Source: Planococcus citri (taxonomy: Eukaryota > Arthropoda > Insecta > Hemiptera > Pseudococcidae). From it: DNA of 64,000 nucleotides. The stretch covers positions 8,556,001 through 8,620,000 of the forward strand of contig NC_088679.1 in NCBI RefSeq assembly GCF_950023065.1, given 5' to 3'. The stretch's first letter is position 1; each line of letters opens with the position of its first letter. The position numbers and the translations under genes were made by a program. Of this stretch, positions 54,694 to 64,000 are shown one piece after another. Below the pieces are notes generated by a model. That model did no database searches. It had not been told where the DNA came from and saw nothing but the letters and a program-made list of their open reading frames with translations.

Positions 54694-57100
54694 TTCTCTA
54701 TACCTATGTAGTAAATTTTTACCCTCTGGAAATTTTCTCCAGCTCCGCTTTAGGCGCAATTTTACGACCATGTTGCGGATTTTTACAGCGGAAATTTTTC
54801 CATTTTCCAAATTAAATCGTTAAAGTAAACACGCGACCGAAAAAAAAAGGCGGCAAAAAAGAATGGCAAAAATGGTGTACGAGCTCGAAAGAGAAGGCAG
54901 CCGCTATAAAAAAAATTCCGCCTTTTAAGCCGCGCCGCGTACACCAAAGATTATATTTATTTAATTCTTATCGTAAAAAAATCTTCTCAAGTCGACATTA
55001 ACTTAATGAATTGTACCGAAACCACTTTTATTACCTAATAACAAAAGCAACAAACCCAGGTAGAAAGCTACAGATTAAAGAAAAAATACAAGTAGAATTT
55101 GAAAAAAAAAAGAAAGAAAAAAGAGCCAAACAAAAAAAAATAATATCGCGGGAAGGAAACGACGATTAAAAATAACAAAAAAAAAAAAATGAATATAATA
55201 ATAAAAAAAAGAAAAGTAGATAGGTACACGGTTAAAAATAGCGAAGCACGGTGCTTAAGCATTTTATAAGAGCTTTGAAAAGCTCTTCCTTCCTACGAAT
55301 AACGTCGTGTTGGGTTCCTCAAAAGGCTGCGAAAAAGTCAACTGAGCGGCCCTCGAGAAAACTTTTTTTTTCCTCTCGTAATTTACACCGCGCGAAATTT
55401 TCGCCCTGACGACGCGGATACGGATTAATAAATGAAGCACCTGGCTCCCCTCTGACTGCCCCCAACCCTATCCTATTCTGCGGTACAACGTGTGCGGTGA
55501 ACTTTACACTGGTACCTCTAACTTTGTTGTACGCTGAAATTAGCAGATCGACTTTTCAATCAATTTAAATGGAAATACCTCCTACTATAAAGTTCTCTCT
55601 TCCAGCAAAACGAAAAAAAAAAGTTTTAATATTTGATCAAAATATATCCCTTATATTTGGAGAAAATACTAATCATTTTTAATTTTCGGATGTTTTAAGC
55701 TCACATTTGGGCAGGTTTTTTTTCCTCCCCCGAAAGAAGAGAGCAAAAGTCGTTCCTCTTCGTTCGCCGCCCTTACAAAACGTCATTTTAATTTGTAGTT
55801 ACTCGTTTTCGTTTCGCCACTTATCTGTTTTTCTCTCGTTCGTCGGAATTGTATTTATTTTATTTTTTAATTTATCACCTACCCGACCGGCTCGGCCATT
55901 TGTTGGGAGAATTGTTTTACTTTTGTATTTATTGCGATCGGAGCCCGTCAATTATGGGCTAAGATTTATCGCACTTCGCCTTATTTAAAAGGTGCGCGTA
56001 TCGGTTTCGTTTCAAAATACAAGTACCAGTACTAGTACCAAATATAGGGTCGAGAATTGTGTCTTGTGTGTGCTTCAAGACTGTGCGAGAAGGAAGATAT
56101 ATTGGAAGGGATCTGAGGAGTGAGGAGTGTTGGAAAACACGCATTTTATCACCCTAACGAGAGTTCACGTTTGTAGTAGCGAAGACAACTTCGTAAGATA
56201 ATCACCTGTTTTTTTAAAGGTGTTGTTGACCTTCTTCTTATACGAATTGAATGCAGACCAGAAGTAAACGATGGTGTGCTGGTTGGGTTGCATAGTGTGC
56301 ACTCAAAGAAGATATGTAGGTATGTGTAAATCACTCCATATGAGAACAATGAGACTTGATTCTTTTAGCGTAGGTAGGTACCAGGAAACCTCGAGAATTG
56401 CTCCCAAGAGATTTCCATGATAGGTATATAGTCTTTAGACCGCCTACCCCACCAAACATGCAGCTATTCCGAGTAGCTTTGAGTTAGAGCCTGCTGCTGC
56501 AAAAAACCATACTCAAGTTGGGAATTTTAAAACTAAAAAATGCAAAAATCTCCGCATTCTTTAAAAAAATAATTACATCGTGGGTTTCTCGAAGTAAAAT
56601 GAGCAAAAAATGTAACATCAAACTTATTGCTTTTGGTGTAACAAAAAATTTTAAGCAGCTAGAAATGCTTTAAATAATAGAAAATTCCCCAAAAAAATAA
56701 TCAAATACCTACCTATATACAAATATTTGTACTTACCTGTTCGGAAGTTGAATGGAGATTCGCCAAAAATATGAAAACTCCAGAAAGTAGGTACGAGTAG
56801 GTATAGATAGGTATAATGAAAATTGTTGAATTGATTTCCCAGTTACTGAAAATTGCTACATTTATGTATGTAGATGAAAAAATCAACATAATTGAGCAAT
56901 ATTTTGAGAAAATTGCTCAAAGTTACAACGCTATTTTAAGAAAAGACTTTAAAATTTACTAAAAATTGATGAAACATCACAAAAATTGAGCAAAATATCG
57001 CAAAAAAATCTAAAATATTTAGAAAAATTTTGAAAATTATGAACATAATTGTCAAAATACATACATAATATGTAATTGAAATGGAATAAAGTCGTAGGTA
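53090..57100. other. No gene recognised; microsatellites and CpG-rich block
   Basis: Contains (CAT)12 at 54658-54693, GACGACGAC and CGTCGTCGTCG short arrays at 54290-54340 and 54599, CpG-rich DNA at 54150-54960 and 55290-56150, and an A-rich stretch 55075-55215. Open frames over the microsatellite (Met or Ile runs) are artefacts. No inverted-repeat element noticed. Confidence 0.4.
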
Positions 57101-57149
57101 ACAAACACAAAGTAACATTACAAAGCTGTAAAATTGGATTCCTTAGAAA

Positions 57150-59520
57150 GGCAGATAGGCACCCAGACAGACAGGTCAATGATTTTACGAAACCAGACAG
57201 GACCCCAGATACGGCCTTCAAAAGCACAAAGGACAGGTCGCAATTACCTTTGAAATCCAGAGTAGAAGCCATACAGAAAGGTCAATGAACTTACAGGCCC
57301 AGAAAGGTCACCAGACACTTTCGCAAACCCCAGACAGACAGGTCAATGACCTTACAAAACTAGACAGGACTACAGACGGTCTTCAAAAGCACGAAGGACA
57401 GGTCGCAATGACCTTTGAAATTCAGACTGGAAGCCATACAGACAGGTCAATGATCTTACAAAACCAGACAGGACTCCAGATACGGCCTTGAAAAGCACGA
57501 AGGACAGGTCGCAATTACCTTTGAAATCCAGACTGGAAGCCACATAGAAAGGTCAATGAACTTACAGTCCCAGAAAGGTCACCAGACACTTCCAAAACCC
57601 AGACAGACAGGTCAATGACCTTACAAAACTGCACAGGACTTCAGACGGTCTTCAAAAGCACGAAGGACAGGTCGCAATGACCTTTGAAATTCAGACTGGA
57701 AGCCATACAGACAGGTCAATGATCTTACAAAACCAGACAGGACTCCAGATACGGCCTTCAAAAGCACGAAGGACAGGTCGCAATTACCTTTGAAATCTAG
57801 ACTGGAAGCCACATAGAAAGGTCAATGAACTTACAGGCCCAGAAAGGTCACCAGACACTTCCAAAACCCAGACAGACAGGTCAATGACCTTACAAAACTG
57901 CACAGGACTCCAGACAGCCTTCAAAAGCACGAAGGACGGGTCGCAATGACCTTTGAAATTCAGACTGGAAGCCATACAGAAAGGTCAATGAACTAACAGG
58001 CCCAGAAAGGTCAACAGACAGTTTTCAAAACCCAGACAGACAGGTCAATGACCTTACAAGACCAGACGAGATTCCATACGGCCTTCAAAAGCATGAACGA
58101 TAGGTCAATGACCTTCGTGAGCCAGACTGGAACCCATACAGAAAGGTCAATGAACTTGCAGGTCCAGAAAACTCGCCAGACAGTTTTCAAAACCCAGACA
58201 GACAGGTCAATGACCTTACGAGACCAGACAAGATTCCAGACGGCCTTCAAAAGCATGAACGATAGGTCAATGACCTTCGAGACCCAGACTGGAACCCATA
58301 CAGAAAGGCCAAGGAACTTACAGGTCCAGACAGGTCGTCAGACAGCTTTCAAAACGCAGACCAAAATGTCAATAACCTTACAAAACCAGACAGGATTCCA
58401 GACGGTCTTCAAAAGCATGAATTCCAGGTCAATGACCTTCGAAAGCCAGACAGCACGTCAGACGGCTCTCGAAAACCTGAAAGAGAGGTCCATGACCTTC
58501 AAAAGCTAGACTGGAAGTCATACCGAAAGGTCAATGAACTTACAATACCAGATGTAATTCTAGATGACCTTCAAAAGCCTGAACAACAGGTCAGTGACCT
58601 TCGAAAGCCCAACACACAGGTCAATAAACTTACAAGACCAAACAGGGCTTCACTTGGGTCTCAAAAACTTGAACAACACGTCAATGACCTTGAACGTCAT
58701 CCACACTGAAAGCCAGACTGAAAGGTCAATGTACTTACAAGGCCAGACAGGTTCCAATACTCGGACATACAGGTTAATGAACTCACAAGACCAGACATGA
58801 CTCCAGCTGGCCTTATTCAAAAGCCTGAACAACAGGTCAGTGGCCTTCAAAAGCCAGACTGGAAGCCAGACGACCTTCAGAATCTAAACAGAAAGGTCAA
58901 CAAACTTACAAGGGCATACAAGTCGACAGACAGATTTCAAGACACGTATTGACGGGTCAATGACCTTTGGAGGTTAGACAGACGAACTCCAGACAAAGTT
59001 GAAAATCCGGACATCAGAGGTCAATGCCCTTTGAAGGTCATGCTGGTGGTCAGAAGGTCTTATGAAGCCAGACACCCAAATCAATGGCTTTAGGAGGCCA
59101 GACTGTACTCCAGATGGCCTTCAAAACTTGGGAAGTCAGGTCAATGACTTTAGGATGCCAGACAATGATTCAGACGGCCTTCAAAACTTGGGAAGTCAGG
59201 TCAATGACTTTAGGATGCCAGACAATGCTTCAGACGGCCTTCAAATCCCAGAAAGACAGGTCAATGACCTTTAGAACCCAGACAGTACTTCATAGACAGT
59301 TTTAAAAGAAGCCCGACAGACAGGTCACTGAACTTACGTGGTCAGACAGGGCGCCAGACAGCCTTCAACACTCAGACAGACAAGTCAATGACCTTAAGAG
59401 ACCAGTCAGGACTCTAGACAGCCTTCATAAGCCACTAAGTCAGACAGACTGATAAATTAGTGATCTTAGGAGGCCCGGTAGAATTCTAGACGTTCTTCAA
59501 AACCCAGACTGGCAGGTGGG
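57150..59520. repeat. Minisatellite with AGGTCAATGACCT palindromes (ecdysone-response-element-like)
   Basis: About forty subunits of roughly 50-62 bp: CCAGACAGGACTCCAGACGG, CCTTCAAAAGCACGAAGGAC, AGGTCAATGACCTTACAAAA. In 57200-57990 five or so subunits form a higher-order unit of about 270 bp (GATACGGCCTT at 57207, 57479, 57747). The 13-bp palindrome AGGTCANTGACCT occurs at 57340, 57609, 57878, 58042, 58102, 58204, 58264, 58426, 58588 and 59258, with GGGTCAATGACCT at 58954, and AGGTCANTGAACT about seven more times (for example 57279). The frames stay open because the unit lacks stops in some frames; repetition explains the open frames of up to 153 codons. Confidence 0.92.
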
Positions 59521-59529
59521 GCTGCTCCA

Positions 59530-61620
59530 ACAAATGTTCTATTCTTTCAAAGGGGGTCCCCCTTCTTTCCAGAAACTGATGGGGGCTGGTGAAATCTATC
59601 TGATTATACACAAATAAAATAACGTTTGACAGTACAATCAGATCAGATCATTTGAAGACCACAAGGAAAGAACCAGACAAGTCAAAAATTTTCAAAAATG
59701 AGTTCACAGTCGAATTAAATTCACATAATGAGGAGTAAAAAAATGTAGTCCATTTGAATTTTGAAATAATTTGATTTTTTGTAGTAAAAATTACCTTTAA
59801 AAAAATAGAGGAGGGAGAGAAATGAGCCGAGACCAAATCTGAGGCAATAGGAAGAAAATTTCAACATTAGTAAGTAGGTACCTATTTGGAATGTGAAAAT
59901 TATTCATTATGTCATCATGATAATCGATTTTCATCGAATTCAAGTTGTTGCAAAACGCTAATTTTACTTGTAATTTGCGTATTTCTTGATTTTTTTTTCT
60001 ATGTATTATGCCTCGAGTTGTGTTTGTGGGATGTTGTGTGATATGTTTCCAGTCATTACTTTTAAGAAATTCAAATTCGCTACAAAATTAGACCATTTTG
60101 ATACTTTAAAACGCCGTAAAACAAAAGTTTAAAAAAGTGACTTGTCTGGTTCTTTACGTGGACCCTTCATTGTTAAGAATTCGACTTCATATGGCATTTC
60201 TATCTACCATATGTATTTCGGTTCCTCATCTCCTTGGCTACATCAAAATTGTGCAACACAGATCGAAAGAAATCACTACTTTACATACGATCAGTCTCTC
60301 TCTTGTTGGCCTGAATGCACGCAAACCCGCCTGCAACGCCGTCTGACCCCCAATTCAAGTAGATATAGTAGCCAGGTTAAGTATTTATATTATATACTAC
60401 ATACAAAAGCAAAATAGGCAAATACACATTTTTGTAATAATTTCGCGAAAAAGTCGAGAAAATCCGAGTACCTACGCGGATACCAGAACAAGGGTGCGAC
60501 TATATAAGAAAAGGTCACAAATCAACGAGAAAAAGCGTCGTCGTCAGGGTTAAATTAACGTAACTTTTCGAGTAAAAGCGGCCTCGACGACGCGCTGAAG
60601 CAGCCAGATAGCCAGAAGGGAGCTGGATGAAGGAGAGAGGAGCGGTATCGTCGAGTTCTCTTGAAAATGGTAAAAAGAAGTGGAATTAATGGAATTGTTA
60701 ATTCTTCGTTTAGCCGAGGCGATTGTGTAACAAGCTACGGTGAGTTGAAAGTTTTTGTGTTGTCGAGATTAAGACCTAGTTTTTTTTCCCTCTAACTCGC
60801 TCCGAATTTCATCTTGTTGTACTCTGAGGGAAAAAATATTTTAAAAAGTCGCGTATTGTTTGGCTCATCGCCGTCGTCGTCGTCGAGGTAAATTAAAATA
60901 AATAAATCAACCAACGAATTGATTATCTCGTCGAGACGTTAGAGCTCGAATGAAGGATCTTCTCTGGTGAAGTTTCGTTTATATACGGTATTTCGAGCTG
61001 TGCAACCTGTCTGCATAGAGTTCGTACCTCACCTATCTACTTATTCACTCAGCTCGCGGTAGATACGACGAATGAGACAGCTGAATTTGAATTTACCAAC
61101 TGGTCCGGAAAGTTGTTGTACTCGCGTATTAAAAAATTCATTCGTCGAATAGCTGCGTGGTGCCCTGCTCTCTACTCCTTTCGCATCACTTTCACACTGT
61201 GTCAGAGTCAGATTTAAATAGCGTCTTGGGCGAAGTGAAATAGCTTCGTAGGGAGGCAGCAGCATCGGAGTGTAATTCGAGAAACGAAGAAGCTAGAAGC
61301 GAGAGAAAAATCGAGAGGGAGTTTTTGCCACGGCGTGCCACGAACCTCGGTCGTAAATTATTTCATTTTTGAAATTACCTTAGTCGGTCGGAGTTACGTG
61401 TGCCAATGTTAGTTCTTTCGTAATTAACCTCACCTGCACCAGACGAGCTTTCGGATCGGTGTCTCCGCGAAATTTTCTTCCAGCTTTTGCCTTTTTATTA
61501 AAGATATTATTTCTCTCGAGTATATTTACCTACCTACCAAACAACTCACATGTACCTACACACCTATAAGTGAACATATTCTTTCCTCAAAACTGTGCGC
61601 ACACGTTATTAAGAAAGGAT
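59530..61620. other. No gene recognised; CpG-rich from 60.4 kb
   Basis: 59530-60420 has no repeats and only short open frames. 60480-61560 is CpG-rich with CGTCGTCGTCGTCGAGG near 60873-60890 and looks like promoter or 5'UTR DNA ahead of the candidate exon at 61624. Confidence 0.4.
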
Positions 61621-61623
61621 ACC

Positions 61624-61744
61624 ATGCTGCGACAAGATTCATTCGCATTCGAAAACAGGCCACGTGTGGAGGAATTTTTGAAGCTGCTCAAAATGAAATA
61701 TTTCTCGTCGCACCGAGAGCGCCGCGGCGCCGTGTCAAGTTTAA
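61624..61744 (+). CDS. Candidate first coding exon, unknown gene
   Basis: ATG in a good context (GATACCATG) opens 40 codons, MLRQDSFAFENRPRVEEFLK then LLKMKYFSSHRERRGAVSSL, ending at a donor A|GTAAAG (61745). Composition is protein-like and the block is CpG-rich and single-copy. The frame stops a few codons into the would-be intron, as expected. I do not recognise the protein and no next exon is found before 64000, so this rests on context only. Confidence 0.3.
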
Positions 61745-61759
61745 GTAAAGGATAGTGAT

Positions 61760-62515
61760 TTATACATCTACATAGGATCGATGGTTCGTGGCTCGCTTTA
61801 TTGTACGAGTAAGTACTTAAAGGTAGTAGGTAGGACTCGTATTACGAAGAAGTATATTATTATATACGTGGTATTGCGAATAGCCTGAAGAATTAAGCCG
61901 GCGTATTGCTCCATATGATTTTCATTTTGTGGTTACTGCAGCAGCCTTTTGTACGTAAGTTGGTGAATAGCGAATAAATTCGATATGTGGGGCTGATGCA
62001 AGCGAATGCAAATCGTATTACGACTCGATTATAACCCTTTAACAACTCGGCGCTTATTTGAAGCGGAGCCACTACATTCAGTTAGGCTAGATTGTTGTTT
62101 GTTTCGCGCAAATATAGCGCATTGTGATTTTACAGGACACGTGGGTTAGACGAAATACGTATGAAGAGATTTATACATAGATGAGAGTGGAAATTGATTT
62201 TCTGTTGCATGTGTATACCTAACAACTGAAGGTGATGAAATCTTCACATATCTACATCACCCTTAATTTCTTCAAATGGGCATGAAACTGCATTTTTTGC
62301 TTAAAATTCATTTCAATTGCCAGTTTCCAGCCGAATTTTCTTTAAAATTTGTTGAAATTTTACACAATATTATTTGAAACGGAAAAAAAAATACTGTGTT
62401 ACCCCTCCTTCATTATGATTTATTTGAACAACGTTTTCTGAATTCTCCTCCTTCCCCCCTCAAAAAAAATATACGTAAAGTACATAGTTTCCTACATTTT
62501 TAAGAAATCAAGAAT
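61760..62515. other. No gene recognised
   Basis: Unique-looking AT-rich sequence with a TAGGTAGG block near 61825. It would be the intron of the candidate gene at 61624 if that is real. Confidence 0.35.
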
Positions 62516-62867
62516 GCCCTTATCTTTGAGATGCATTCTGAATTCAAAAACATCCTTGGTAAACACTTTGCTGATATCGAAAACCAAAATGTGGCATGTA
62601 ACATAGTTGACAAGGTGATGGATCAGTTGATCATGATTCCCAATGGTGAATTGGGCCATCCCTACTCTCTGATATTTTCACATCACTTATACCAACCCAC
62701 AATGCAGTACCTTGTACTAAGAGGGATAAAAGAGAGATTCTACTGCCCAGTTGGGCCAGCCGCTGTGGGAGATGGGCCAAATAACCCCAGCTGGGATGGA
62801 GAAAGTTCTCAAATAAGCTGAGCAGGAACTAGAAAAGAAAATCCAACACTCCAACTGGGGAAAGACT
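62504..62867 (+). pseudogene. Unrecognised decayed ORF, interrupted by an hAT element
   Basis: Open from a stop at 62501: IFEMHSEFKNILGKHFADIE, VDKVMDQLIMIPNGELGHPY, LIFSHHLYQPTMQYLVLRGI, then a frameshift near 62760, then ITPAGMEKVLK, a stop, AEQELEKKIQHSNWGK up to 62867. After the insertion (62868-63930) the same frame continues KDRDQLNGIVTLEELEDDLF to the window edge. The conserved tone and the insertion inside it suggest an old transposon or duplicated-gene ORF. I do not recognise a family. Confidence 0.55.
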
Positions 62868-63930
62868 CAGGGGTGCTGTGATCCCCCTGAGCATTTGATG
62901 AGTTCCCCCCTGTTCTCAGGAAAACTTCACCCCCCTCCATATATGTACTTCCACAAAAAATTTTCAAATAAATTGGCCAGAGATTGTTTGAACCATTTTT
63001 ATAAAAACGGAAGTTGGAAACAAAAATGATGAATAGGTAATTATTTAAGTGTAATTGAAATTTTTCATTAATGTAGTAGATATGTATTTATATAATTTCT
63101 AGGGTTCATTTTTCCATTCTAGGAAATGTTCTAAAATTTGTGCAGTAGAATTCAAATCTGCCCGAGTGAAGCGAGGGCGAAAACTGTGAAAAATTGATAA
63201 TTCAAAATAGAAAACAAAGTCATTTTTTATTCAAAAAGTTGATTTTCATAGCTTAAAAATTTTCAAAAATTAAGTACATTAATAACATTATAATAGGTAT
63301 CTGTTATTTCTGAAATTAGGAGTATAAGCCTGAGTGAAGTGAGAAAAAGCTTTTAAAAATTCACAATTCCTGAGAAGTAAAACAGAATTATTTTTGATGT
63401 GAGGAGTCAATTTTTCTACCCTCCAACTTGGGTCAGAGAAAAGAAAGGTTTACTCAGGCGAAAGCCGTGAAAAAGTAATAATATGAGGTGCAAAATAATA
63501 CTGTTCCTGATCATGTAGGTATAAACTTTGTTTTCATGGCTTCAAAATTTTTTGTCTTTGGGTGAGTAGGCAAATCGAATACCATAAAAGCCCGAGCGAA
63601 GCAAGGGCTGAAGATTTTGAAAATTTGCAATTCTTCCAAAGTAAAACATCATTATTTTTGATGGGAGAAGTGATTTTTCTCCTCCTCTTACTTTGGTCAG
63701 AGGAAAGGAAAGTGATCTAGCCCGAGCGAAGAGGGGGAGAAAAAATTTTAAATATTACACGCAATTACCAATTTTGTATGGTAAATTAAATATATGTTTT
63801 CTCACTGGGGGGGGGGGGGGGGTTGAGATTAATTTGGGGGGGAAGAGGAAATATGAAAAATTTTCCACTCCCCCCCAAAAAATTCATTTGAAGAGTTACT
63901 CATCAAGAAAACCCCATCACAGCACCCCCG
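62868..63930. mobile_element. hAT-type element (1063 bp), TSD GGAAAGAT
   Basis: Left end CAGGGGTGCTGTGATCCCC, right end GGGGATGTG-like complement ATCACAGCACCCCCG. The ORF frame fixes the pre-insertion site as GGGGAAAGATAGAGACC, so the 8-bp duplication is GGAAAGAT (right, 63931-63938) and GGAAAGACT with one extra base on the left (62859-62867). The interior is a tandem array (63140-63760) of about five units of 130-165 bp carrying CCCGAGYGAAGCGAGGGC, and a G18 tract at about 63815-63832. No transposase. Confidence 0.82.
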
Positions 63931-64000
63931 GGAAAGATAGAGACCAATTAAATGGGATCGTCACCCTGGAGGAATTAGAGGATGATCTGTTTAGACAATA
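63931..64000 (+). pseudogene. Continuation of the interrupted ORF to the window edge
   Basis: Frame GKDRDQLNGIVTLEELEDDL then FRQ is open to base 64000. It resumes exactly the frame left at 62867 (IQHSNWGK). The gene or element continues beyond the window. Confidence 0.55.

Noticed and set aside
54514..54823. Frames with Met or Ile runs
   Set aside because: Direct product of the (CAT)12 microsatellite.
58048..58509. 153-codon open frame and neighbours in the 57-59.5 kb array
   Set aside because: Frames stay open because the repeated 50-60-bp subunit lacks stops; the predicted peptides are just the repeat, present in several frames and both strands.

Overview
This is a eukaryotic, AT-rich, repeat-dense nuclear window. 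The one gene I can identify with confidence is an insect long-wavelength (LW) visual opsin on the minus strand. The insect opsin, GT-AG introns, non-LTR retrotransposons (LINEs), mariner, pogo and hAT relics, and abundant GTAGGTA/TACCTAC microsatellite blocks point to an insect. A hemipteran such as a scale insect or aphid relative would fit, but that is a guess from the style of the sequence. No prokaryotic operon, rRNA, intact tRNA or CRISPR array is seen.

Layout. 1-8136: five minus-strand exons of the LW opsin (coding exons 7980-8116, 1251-1489, 1061-1167, 837-943, 562-709). They encode about 246 residues, from the initiator Met through transmembrane helix 5. Helices 6-7 and the retinal lysine lie before base 1 of this window. 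Intron 1 (6.5 kb) holds two near-perfect palindromes (2208-2425, 2446-2749) and a decayed LINE split by a 464-bp hAT MITE with a perfect 8-bp target duplication. 9-16 kb: a LINE fragment split by a 577-bp terminal-inverted-repeat (TIR) element with a tRNA-like core, and a CTAG-rich TIR element. 16.8-23.1 kb: a mariner relic, a LINE RNase H fragment, and an RT fragment carrying nested insertions (a second copy of the tRNA-cored TIR element with a small MITE inside; and a TIR element containing an hAT element containing another hAT element).

25.5-29.9 kb: a TIR element with many CGACA subterminal repeats, then a satellite built on the palindrome GTTCGCGAAC, interrupted by a 1.45-kb foldback element. 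32-41 kb: two oppositely oriented copies of one tandem-repeat family, an LTR/PBS relic primed by tRNA-Lys, another RNase H LINE fragment, and a small hAT MITE. 43.1-46 kb: a 2.1-kb foldback of inverted minisatellite arms. 49.9-53.1 kb: a LINE split by a pogo-like element. 57.1-59.5 kb: a minisatellite in which almost every subunit carries a palindrome matching the ecdysone-response-element consensus (AGGTCANTGACCT). 62.5-64 kb: an unrecognised decayed ORF split by an hAT element whose interior repeats a GAGCGAAGCGAG mirror motif.

Between these lie non-repetitive blocks relatively rich in CpG (about 12.6-13.1, 18-18.8, 24-24.7, 31-31.8, 36-36.7, 42-42.8, 48-48.4, 54.2-55 and 60.5-61.7 kb). These could be regulatory DNA or small exons of genes mostly outside the window. 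Two weak coding candidates (31421-31705 minus, 61624-61744 plus) sit in them. All element boundaries and target duplications were read by eye.
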